A stretch of 27,192 nucleotides of DNA from IMG/VR virus record IMGVR_UViG_3300010389_000100, positions 1-27,192 of that record, one strand, 5' to 3'. This DNA comes from a virus. The first letter of the stretch is position 1. Each line of letters opens with the position of its first letter. Under the pieces are notes generated by a model that did no database searches, was not told the DNA's origin, and worked only from the letters and a program-made list of their open reading frames with translations. Below, in pieces: positions 12,001 through 16,333 of this stretch. The translations under genes were made by a program, and so were the position numbers.

Positions 12001-14702
12001 CTAGTGGTGGTTCTGGATATGCTTCAACCAATCCTCCTGTGATTGTTGTTGGTATTCCAACCGCATACTCAAATATCACATTTACTGGTGGTCAGGGTAG
12101 TGGACTGGAAGCTACAATCATCGTTGGAGCTGGTGGAAGTGTAATTGATTTCAACATCACTGATAGAGGAATTGGATATGCAAATGGTGATGTACTGACT
12201 GTTGCTGGAATTCCTACAGATCCTAATGTTGGTGCTGGGTTTAGTGCAATCACATTCACAATTGATTCTATCATCAGTGATGAGTTCTCTGGTTACAGTT
12301 TCGGTCAACTGATTGCCCTTGATGATTTCTCTTCTGAGTTTGATGGATTCAAACAAGTCTTTACACTCAGTAGAACGATCACCACAAAGGAGATCATCAA
12401 CATTGGTAGTGATGACACCTCAATCAAACCAGCAAACAATCTGATTGTTGTTCTGAACGGTGTGTTACAAACACCAGGACAAAACTACATCTTCAATGGC
12501 GGAACACAGATTGAATTTACTGAACCTCCTAAGGCCGGAAGTAAGTTACAGATTCTGTACTTCAGAGGATCAAATACCGATGTAAACTCTGGTAATCCAT
12601 TCAAGACTGTTAAGACTGGTGATAAACTCACTTTACAAAGAAATGGTAACTTTGTAAAACAGGGTAGTAGAACTGTAACTGGAATCACTGGAGTAAGTCA
12701 AGTTGAAACTAACCTCTATGGTGGGGCGGGAATCAACACTGATCCTAATTTCAGAAGAATGGTTTCTTGGGAAAAACAAACCAAGGATCTCATTCTTAAC
12801 AATGAAGAACTTGCAAAATCAAGAGATTCGCTGATTGCAAAGGTTGAACCATCAACAAACATTATTCAAAATGTTGGTATCAACTCTAACGTCATTTACG
12901 TTAAGAATGCATTCCCATTCTTCAGTGCATATGACAATCGTTCCGACAGAAATACTGTTCCTGGAACTGGTATCAAGATCATCAGAGAGAACAACGTTGA
13001 AAGAGCAAGAGCAACTATAACAGTTTCTGCTGGTGGAACCGTAAGTTCTGTATCAATCACTGATGGTGGTATCGGATATGAAACAGTACCAACCGTTTCA
13101 TTCTCTTCTACAATCACTCAAATCCAAGAGATTGGTAAGACATGGACTCAATCAACTTCAAACACCGATATTGAGTACAACGATGTCACTTATGCGGCTG
13201 GACTTTTCGTTGCAGTTGGAAGTACATCTGGTGTCAACACATCTAAGGATGGTGTTACTTGGTATGATTCGGGTGTAAGTGGATTTGGAACCTTCTTTGA
13301 TGTATTCTCCAACGCCGATAAGATCATTGCAGTTGGACTTGGTGGTACAGTTGCAATCAGCACCGATGGTTCTACGTTTGATCCTTCCAGAATCTACAGA
13401 AGAACAAGAGATGGATTCCTCACAACCTATGATGATGAAGCAATCACTCAAGACTTGTTCTCCGTAACTGTGGGAACCAACAAGGGTGTTGCAGTTGGTG
13501 CTGGTGGTACTATTCTCTTCAGTCAGAATGGTCCATCTGGATTTGGTACTTCATTCATTGTTGCTGATAAGTTCTCTTCTCAGAATCTGCGTAGTGTTGC
13601 AAACAATGGAACGACCTTCATTATCGTTGGTGACAGTGGAACTCTTCTGAGATCTACTGATGGTGAAACCTGGTCTGGTGTAACAACTACTTCTGTTACA
13701 ACTAGATTGAATGATGTCTACTACGCAGACAACAAGTGGATTGCAGTTGGTGCTGCAGGAACTGTCATCAGATCTACCGATGACGGTCTGAATTGGAGTG
13801 TTGTTTCTTCTGGTTCAACCTTCAGCCTTAACTCAGTTTACTATCAAAACGAAGTTTGGGTCGCTATTGGACAGACTGGAAACGTTCTGAACTCCATTGA
13901 TACTGACAACTGGTATCAGAGATCCGTTGGTGTATCGGAAGATTACAATGGTCTCGCCTTTGGTGATAATAAACTGGTTGCAGTTGGTCTTTCTTCCAGT
14001 ATTGTTTACAGTTCCTTTGAAACTGTCTCTGCCGCAGGAACAGTAACAATTTCGGCTGGAGGAACTGTCACTGGTGTAACGATCAGTGATGGTGGATTTG
14101 GATATGATTCAACCTACTCTGTTGATGCTCTGATTTCTGTTGAACCTGTCACAAGTGAACTCATCACTAGTGTTGATTGTGATGGTGACTTCGGTATTGT
14201 TGTTGGAGTTGGAACAAGTGCAACTGGAATTGGAACTGATAGTCCAATGGTTACCTTTGAACTTGATTCTGATCCATTCTTAGAGAATGCTGGATTTGGT
14301 GTTATTAACAAGAGTGGTATTCAAACTGGTGATTACTTTGTTGTTCACGGATCTGTTGTTGGAAACGGACTTACATCAATCAACGTTGATTCTAGTGTAA
14401 TTGGCATCGGAACAACATTCATTGATAACGTCTATAAAGCGGATCAAGTTGTTTCTTCTTCGTCTGGTATTGTTACCGTTCATTCTAATGTTCAGTCACT
14501 TGCTGGTCTTGGTGAGACAAGTCTTCCAAGAATCGGATACTACAGTTGGGGTAAGTTCTACAACTTCACCAGAGACGTTCTGAATCCAAAATCGTTCACC
14601 ATCAATAATCAAGATGGTTACACTGGACTCTCAACGGCTCCAATCGTGGTTCGTATAAACGGACTCAACGAAAACTACAGTGACTTTGATCAGACAACAT
14701 AA
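3045..14702 (+). CDS. gp7: Giant gp7-position baseplate wedge protein with YHYH-type domain and Asp-box propeller
   Basis: A single uninterrupted frame of 3885 codons (about 0.4 MDa), in the genome position of T4 gene 7 (wedge initiator, 1032 residues). The first ~260 residues form a conserved-looking head (QLPSFVSEDNPLFVDFLSEY; later KGTDEAIKILFAVLFNKNAE) that recalls tail proteins plugged into the baseplate. After this come long beta-rich repeats: about 12 GGxGY-type turns, at least six repeats with the pattern H-G-x3-G-D/E-x-V-x-Y, and LNGV-type domains (residues about 2819-2895 and 3090-3180). A YHYH-type domain lies at about 1225-1340 with YAYF at 1308-1311. A gp7-like conserved patch (SNYYQSFSYSIKSEVQETKW) begins at residue 2410. 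Residues 3363-3661 look like a seven-repeat Asp-box propeller. No signal peptide is seen. It is coupled to gp6 by TAATG. The gp7 assignment rests on synteny and the N-terminal region; most of the length is probably accessory decoration or receptor-facing structure. Confidence 0.85.
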   Translation: MIDTASKKVQINQIVRSQLPSFVSEDNPLFVDFLSEYYRSQEFQGGPIDIITNLNEYQKSESFSGQNSLVGFTTSVGDTQSYDTTINVVSTAGWPSKYGLLKIRDEIITYTGITTNSFTGCIRGFSGIDNLHSPVNSESLVFAETEASSHPASSKVTNLSNLFLQEFWKKTKNQFLPGFEDRTLTSDLDKANFLRQAKDFYASKGTDEAIKILFAVLFNKNAEVIKPIEYLISPSDADYVVTDDIVAELISGDPKNVIGQTLYQTGVDGTSASIFNAQRYEKNGKSYYLISLSKNSIIGNFNVTGSSILVENVSIGSTVITVDSTIGFGNTGSIYIGVGQTVGIATYTNKSSTQFFGLTGITSSYTNGEFIRGSRTVYAYENGDLTKPVYFRLTSVASGADIGDYLNLQPGDVVKGKQLGDVTAATNYRLNSWIHNIKTKSDVAKAVETNKSIIDTVTNTVTTTTPHLLNLEDSVTLLDLSSAIPANVVGTVSQVINSNQFKISITSGTINVSRTYKVQKNLTFASSNSNQIDVSKFVANVQNTYTSLDDKYFYVTSGSLPSYKIYATDRRKTFGSGDVSSNSITINNHGFYTGDLVTYSPVSVGGSSITGLSTNTIYAVSKGDDNTISLARSPYDAFVKRTITITGAGTTHRLVPTELSNRNLQYQNYLRQFPVNQELKEYDVTLKNENVGMFRNGVEIVSNVSGDSIYNGNIVKIEVENGGSGYDVVNRPYIHINDSIGAGATAYAVVENGTFKSIEITYGGYDIRQTPSIRITGGNGSGATASARLRSIRNSKIFNSDSDVNLTDDRIEYPANHLFYNGESVVYYKPNGYAAVGGLVDGSLYYVHKVSDTVLQLMNTYSDALNGLNAINLTSRSAGASRLVSTVSRNILDRVVVENPGSGYSNRKVLVTGTQYPPSTLGDVITSGINTSSNYIYFEKHGFKSGDLVEYSSTGTAIGGISTTQNYYVVKLDDNRFKVAGAGIGTTSTTLDYDKQNTVNITSVGVGTHTFKYPDIHVNIDVVSGYASSTVSYPTVRPVCTGTISNVYITSSGAGYGVTNTFNVHRRPDVTISSGTGAIIDVIVSDGKISEGLVKNGGSGYSTPPILTVVGDGKYAKVVGTISGGKVTSVTVIDAGAGYTQEKTSINVTPVGSGAKFRADVKEWKVDFVQKHKKSFNQNDDGIIVPSQNSDYGNRYVHSYLSRKLRQILNDNIESDFSEKSTLSHSPIVGWAYDGSPIYGPYGYSLPTGGSVKRLAPSYTLTTKSNRPPTSVFPLGFFISDWEYTADGDLDQYNGRFCKTPEFPDGVYAYFCTIEQSDSADVPFVNNREPLFPYVLNGFKFKKNTFNDQPSALQNLSILNSGEVVRNTYPYKFGFTNSEYDYLISNNIKDTELVVRSVKKSGISTVDVVIGGNNYKVGERVVFNNSNSGGSGAAAKVETVVGRGITEISYTEDTVSNISFSYANQLVTGVATASHNLANNDLVIISGIGTGELKFVEGVRTIAVSSVTARLDVGIGTSGATGITTTLTLETSGSSGNIFVDDTLVVGATSERLKVLSIDRTNNKYRVLRQIGVTTFHNAGQLLTVDQNRFTFTVGVQTNLSIEPNKKIVFDPQNSIGIGTTVVVQSVAGVGTTTVVRVKSNDGTILSDHQLPPSGSTADNTISITNHGLKTGDRLVYKVGVVGVALTVSNNLNLSDSFNLANGQTVFAVKKGENLLGITTTKAGIGSTSTSLYFLPVQDNTGSEHSFTTANEEHIGSLKKYTVNVKTASDHSLNTTDKVTVSLLPSSTLSKSVEYDSTARKTLIDPKYFNTTNVGVGTSLSTITITDHNYSSGDKVLYVSSNPATPLINRGEYFVQKLDDNRFRLSTNYKDSVRYGGQFVGITSFGSGVHKISRINPNIEVIRGQTVGFAVSDTTVSDFKLEFFEDQDFLNRYDGIGISTEVTRSGTPGSSGALVNLKISNDSPSVLYYKLTPTNLDTISVAKRDAKPDASVVNGSKIVVRSSDYSGTYAISTSSATSYKYQVPKKPETSSYTSSGVTTFRYVTNSPTALGPINEIDVSFGGVDYVKTPGISTVRTTNGYGSVLSLHNNDSIGLPSFTEITKIGFDYPSDSSVKPRIDTPSILSISKNYRISSVGVVTTGRNYLSAPDLIVVGKPDANLVANIEGTSVTSVDVLTVVRGLDNVSNPVRIVPIRNSNGVGIVSASSNGDTNFLTLTQPTNGWKADGSDFPFKVGDKIFVEGIGIATALTSTGGYNSEDYDYQFFTVKARTPLSSQITYSITGIGTTGGTFDADNSAGRVISQSDLPTFDIKLQKEEFFNGEKVTYGANGSALVLAENGYDSISNTLRINQTNSNVSVGNVVKGSISGAEATVIGVYSDKKFFETDYRSERPKGWQKDTGKLNNDFQRIEDSNYYQSFSYSIKSEVQETKWNDAVDSIVHPSGYKNFSDLIVSSTPNTGSARSDNLRVSAGAAATSLFVNIDNVKSFYVREDFDYASETTLNNQLSKYITFQNKKITNFINAVSNKVDIIDDISSSFTGIGTTTSASIVGLTSFRLTTDNGLIVPFTKIFDGSSSSVISVGSSVISLNNHNFQNGEKIKYDPGNEVYGNNRVGIETSNKVIGGVSTSFLPAELYVIKIDNNNFSLAGLNTAVTNNEPLTFRAVGTGTSHSFDVVNPDNRVIIDIDGIIQSPLYRKNVSVSLNAAVGVGSTTIEVVGVTSISTNNLLEIDREILRVKTVGFGSTNVLTVDRGLFGSVAAAHTVGAAVTMKGGDFHIIKDVIHFVDPPYGAVGVTTLQPGISTQSSFSGRIFNRQDPNTNFIFDDISDRFTGVGKTFTLLQNGQDVTGIVTTKAGAGGDDEVINNGIILINNVFQRPTIDYTMDERQNPGIGASIFFTGTNREDLPRGGIINEVTVGLGSGYQTLVAAAATAIINGSGSIESVVVTGGGSGYRSSDSVSIQVLNPLGIGSTAVLTATVGSAGTITGITTTSGGSGYASTNPPVIVVGIPTAYSNITFTGGQGSGLEATIIVGAGGSVIDFNITDRGIGYANGDVLTVAGIPTDPNVGAGFSAITFTIDSIISDEFSGYSFGQLIALDDFSSEFDGFKQVFTLSRTITTKEIINIGSDDTSIKPANNLIVVLNGVLQTPGQNYIFNGGTQIEFTEPPKAGSKLQILYFRGSNTDVNSGNPFKTVKTGDKLTLQRNGNFVKQGSRTVTGITGVSQVETNLYGGAGINTDPNFRRMVSWEKQTKDLILNNEELAKSRDSLIAKVEPSTNIIQNVGINSNVIYVKNAFPFFSAYDNRSDRNTVPGTGIKIIRENNVERARATITVSAGGTVSSVSITDGGIGYETVPTVSFSSTITQIQEIGKTWTQSTSNTDIEYNDVTYAAGLFVAVGSTSGVNTSKDGVTWYDSGVSGFGTFFDVFSNADKIIAVGLGGTVAISTDGSTFDPSRIYRRTRDGFLTTYDDEAITQDLFSVTVGTNKGVAVGAGGTILFSQNGPSGFGTSFIVADKFSSQNLRSVANNGTTFIIVGDSGTLLRSTDGETWSGVTTTSVTTRLNDVYYADNKWIAVGAAGTVIRSTDDGLNWSVVSSGSTFSLNSVYYQNEVWVAIGQTGNVLNSIDTDNWYQRSVGVSEDYNGLAFGDNKLVAVGLSSSIVYSSFETVSAAGTVTISAGGTVTGVTISDGGFGYDSTYSVDALISVEPVTSELITSVDCDGDFGIVVGVGTSATGIGTDSPMVTFELDSDPFLENAGFGVINKSGIQTGDYFVVHGSVVGNGLTSINVDSSVIGIGTTFIDNVYKADQVVSSSSGIVTVHSNVQSLAGLGETSLPRIGYYSWGKFYNFTRDVLNPKSFTINNQDGYTGLSTAPIVVRINGLNENYSDFDQTT
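3297..3462 (+). other. Beta module A1 of the gp7-like protein (E-I-I-x-Y-T-G type)
   Basis: Residues about 85-139 read as a compact beta module: T-I-N-V-V-S-T-A-G-W-P, then LLKIRDEIITYTG, then FTGCIRG and a His-Ser-Pro end. Related modules occur in the same protein near 11133-11400 (LEIDREILRVKTVG, then VDRGLFG, then AAAHTVG) and in the DUF4815 protein near 22628-22857 (VKINNEILSYTG, then ITRSID, then ETHRVG). The shared order is a strand pair, an E-I-L/I strand, an R-G or R-S turn, and H-x-V/P. The function is unknown; it is probably a structural bead. Confidence 0.55.
4801..10990 (+). repeat. Six dispersed H-G-x3-G-D repeats in the gp7-like protein
   Basis: At least six copies of a roughly 45-60-residue beta repeat occur, starting near bases 4807 (NHGFYTGDLVTYSP), 5490 (NHLFYNGESVVYYKP), 5863 (KHGFKSGDLVEYSS), 8040 (NHGLKTGDRLVYKVG), 8524 (DHNYSSGDKVLYVSS) and 10803 (NHNFQNGEKIKYDPG). 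Each starts N/D/K-H, continues with G-D/E and a V/L/I-x-Y strand, and in most copies later has a Y-x-V strand and D-D-N-x-F/I. The copies are separated by other modules, so the array is dispersed rather than tandem. A weaker relative (SHNLANNDLVIISG) lies near 7467. Confidence 0.7.
6717..7070 (+). other. YHYH-type domain with a YAYF signature
   Basis: Residues about 1225-1342 of the gp7-like protein match the order of elements in the YHYH domain: VGWAYDGSPIYGPYGY, a variable section, then GDLDQYNGRF and a segment ending GVYAYFCTI. The eponymous YHYH tetrad corresponds to Y1308-A1309-Y1310-F1311, so both His residues are absent. The D-G-x-P-I-Y-G-P and L-D-x-x-N-G-R signatures are intact. The function of this domain is unknown to me. 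Loss of the His pair suggests that any metal-binding role it might have had is absent here. Confidence 0.75.
13014..13082 (+). repeat. GGxGY module flanking the propeller on the left
   Basis: This 23-codon module translates as T-I-T-V-S-A-G-G-T-V-S-S-V-S-I-T-D-G-G-I-G-Y-E. It closely matches the module at 14040-14108 on the other side of the propeller region, reading T-V-T-I-S-A-G-G-T-V-T-G-V-T-I-S-D-G-G-F-G-Y-D. Sixteen of 23 positions are identical and the other changes are mostly conservative. Confidence 0.75.
13131..14028 (+). other. Seven-repeat Asp-box beta-propeller domain in the gp7-like protein
   Basis: Residues 3363-3661 contain seven successive repeats, each with a hydrophobic strand ending near V-A-V-G, a G-T-V/I strand, then an Asp-box-like turn. 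The turns read TSKDGVTW, ISTDGSTF, FSQNGPSG, RSTDGETW, RSTDDGLNW, NSIDTDNW, and a final copy that has only the V-A-V-G and S-I-V-Y-S-S strands. The opening TWTQS strand could close the ring with the last repeat. S/T-x-D-x-G-x-T/x-W is the Asp-box signature of BNR/sialidase-like propellers and of the seven-bladed Ycf48/HCF136 photosystem II assembly factors (established knowledge). No catalytic sialidase pattern (Arg triad) is evident, so binding rather than catalysis is more likely. The domain is in frame and continuous with the rest of the structural protein. Confidence 0.75.
14040..14108 (+). repeat. GGxGY module flanking the propeller on the right
   Basis: This is the partner of the module at 13014-13082, in the same orientation and the same reading frame. 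The two copies bracket the propeller-coding stretch, which suggests that the propeller entered between duplicated modules or that the module was duplicated with it. The DNA copies differ at many third-codon positions, so the event is not recent. Confidence 0.7.
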
Positions 14703-14705
14703 ATA
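14698..14705 (+). promoter_or_regulatory. Late-promoter-like CATAAATA before gp8
   Basis: CATAAATA differs from the T4 late consensus by one base and overlaps the TAA stop of the gp7-like gene (14700-14702). It lies 19 bases before the gp8 ATG at 14725. The spacing is like that of the exact site before gp25 and suggests a separate late start for gp8 and the downstream genes. Confidence 0.7.
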
Positions 14706-14724
14706 AAACAAAAAGTCTAATAAA

Positions 14725-16329
14725 ATGCCTGCGATTATCTCAGATCAATTTAGAATATTAAATGCTGCGAATTTTGTCGCTGGTGTAGCTGACACTTCAC
14801 AGTCATATTATACTTTTATTGGTTTATCTAATTCTGGTGACGTTGGTGCTGGATATGGCACTACAGATTGGAATACAAATACTCCGGCTCCTAAAGATGG
14901 GTTCCGTGAGTATAATGATGATTATGACACCATGATTGCAATGAAAAAACTTGCAACTGGTGACGTGAAGAGAATGGTTAGAAAGTACACATGGGCCTCT
15001 GGAACGGTCTATGAGATGTTCAAGAATAACTATTCTAGAACCAACCTGAGTCCACAGACATCATCAACTAATCTGTATGATGCAAAATATTATGTTGTGA
15101 ACAGTCAATACAGAGTATATCTCTGTATCAACAATGGTCAGTCACCAGATAACCCAACTGGTAAACTGTCTCTTGATGAACCAACGTTCACTGATTTGGA
15201 ACCCAGATCCGCAGGCACTAGTGGTGATGGATACGTCTGGAAATATCTTTATACAATTAACCCAAGTGATATCATTAAGTTTGATTCAATTGACTACATG
15301 CCTGTTCCTGAAGGATGGGGAACTGGTGATAGTTTTGATGTAAAGAATAATGCAGTTGACGGAAAAATTGAAACTGCACTGATTGTTAATGCTGGTGGTG
15401 GTTATCAACCAATCAGTACCACATTCACAAATATTCCTATTCTTGGTGATGGAACGGGTGGTAAGGTCAGTGTTAGTGTTGACTCACAAGGAAAGGTATC
15501 CAACGTTTCCGTAACAAACGGTGGTACTGGATACACCAGAGGAACCGTTCAGTTCTACCCAGGTGCTCCTGGTTCTGAAACTGGTGGTCCTATTTCTGGT
15601 CTCTCTGCCGTTGGTGTTGGTACAACATCTGTGGCTGAGTTTGAAGTCATCACTCCTCCTCCTGGTGGACATGGATATGATGTTTATAAGGAGTTGGGTG
15701 CCTTTAGAGTTCTTCTCTATTCCCGTTATGAGAACGATTCGGGTAACCCAGATTTCATCATTGGAAACGACTTCGCCAGAGTTGGTGTTGTAAAGAATCC
15801 ACAAACCCAATCTGGAAGTCTGTTAACACTTTCTCGCGCAAGTGCTCTAACTGCACTTAAGTTGAGATCTCTTACAGGTGGTGACATTTCAAACACCACA
15901 TATACAGTAGATACACCAGTCTATCAGACTATCGGTGTTGGTTCTACGGCCGTTGGTTATGTTGCAAGTTGGGATTCATCAACGGGTGTTCTTAAAGTTT
16001 ATAATCCAGTTGGTCTTGGATCAACTGCTTATGGCTTTAGAATGGTTGACTTTGCATCACAAATTGGTGCTGGTGGAACCTATGTGGTTAGTGGACAAAC
16101 TTCAGGAAACGCTCTGGGAATTGAAACCAGTTTTGGTAGTTCTTCAAATCCAGGAACGGCTACTACGGTTGGATCCGCCTCTGTTCAACTAGGACAGAGT
16201 TTCGTTGAAGGTATTGCTCAACCAGAAGTCAAAAAATATTCTGGTGAGATCTTATACATAGATAACAGGGCAGCGATTCAGCGCAGTGCCACCCAGAAAG
16301 AAGACATCAAAATCGTATTAGAGTTCTAA
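14725..16329 (+). CDS. gp8: Baseplate wedge subunit gp8, enlarged
   Basis: This protein of 534 residues is longer than T4 gp8 (334 residues). gp8 forms dimers that tie gp7, gp6 and gp10 together in the wedge. The recognisable core is split. The N-terminal part (residues 1-200) has YTWASGTVYEMF and YYVVNSQYRVYLCINN, then GYVWKYLYTI. The C-terminal part begins with HGYDVYKELGAFRVLLYSR at residue 316 and ends with GEILYIDNRAAIQR (about 508-521) and KEDIKIVLEF. Between them, about residues 212-290 form an inserted beta section with two GGxGY turns (near 223-229 and 265-270). A second Gly/Ser/Thr-rich stretch at about 380-490 also looks added. The first 12 bases match those of gp25. The gene is preceded by a late-promoter-like site and followed after four bases by the DUF4815 gene, with an AAGAAG Shine-Dalgarno-like stretch spanning the junction. 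Confidence 0.9.
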   Translation: MPAIISDQFRILNAANFVAGVADTSQSYYTFIGLSNSGDVGAGYGTTDWNTNTPAPKDGFREYNDDYDTMIAMKKLATGDVKRMVRKYTWASGTVYEMFKNNYSRTNLSPQTSSTNLYDAKYYVVNSQYRVYLCINNGQSPDNPTGKLSLDEPTFTDLEPRSAGTSGDGYVWKYLYTINPSDIIKFDSIDYMPVPEGWGTGDSFDVKNNAVDGKIETALIVNAGGGYQPISTTFTNIPILGDGTGGKVSVSVDSQGKVSNVSVTNGGTGYTRGTVQFYPGAPGSETGGPISGLSAVGVGTTSVAEFEVITPPPGGHGYDVYKELGAFRVLLYSRYENDSGNPDFIIGNDFARVGVVKNPQTQSGSLLTLSRASALTALKLRSLTGGDISNTTYTVDTPVYQTIGVGSTAVGYVASWDSSTGVLKVYNPVGLGSTAYGFRMVDFASQIGAGGTYVVSGQTSGNALGIETSFGSSSNPGTATTVGSASVQLGQSFVEGIAQPEVKKYSGEILYIDNRAAIQRSATQKEDIKIVLEF

Positions 16330-16333
16330 GAAG

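Larger units (their letters stand above)
5208..14108 (+). repeat. GGxGY-type beta-turn repeats in the gp7-like protein
   Basis: About 12 copies of a Gly-rich turn ending in G-Y are spread through the protein, near bases 5208, 5742, 6198, 6334, 6448, 11791, 11872, 12006, 12168, 13063 and 14090, with a looser one near 5331. Each typically sits in a context V-x-V/I-x-x-G-G-S/A/I/F-G-Y followed by a short strand with P or V. Two close relatives occur in gp8 (NAGGGY, NGGTGY) and one in the DUF4815 protein (TSGGFGY, near 22263). This is read from the translation; the fold is inferred to be beta-solenoid or Ig-like. Confidence 0.65.

Noticed and set aside
13131-14028. A free-standing photosystem II assembly gene (Ycf48/HCF136-like) captured from a cyanobacterial host
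   Set aside because: The Asp-box region is in frame with and continuous with the giant structural protein. It has no own start, stop or promoter, so it is a domain and not a separate metabolic gene.
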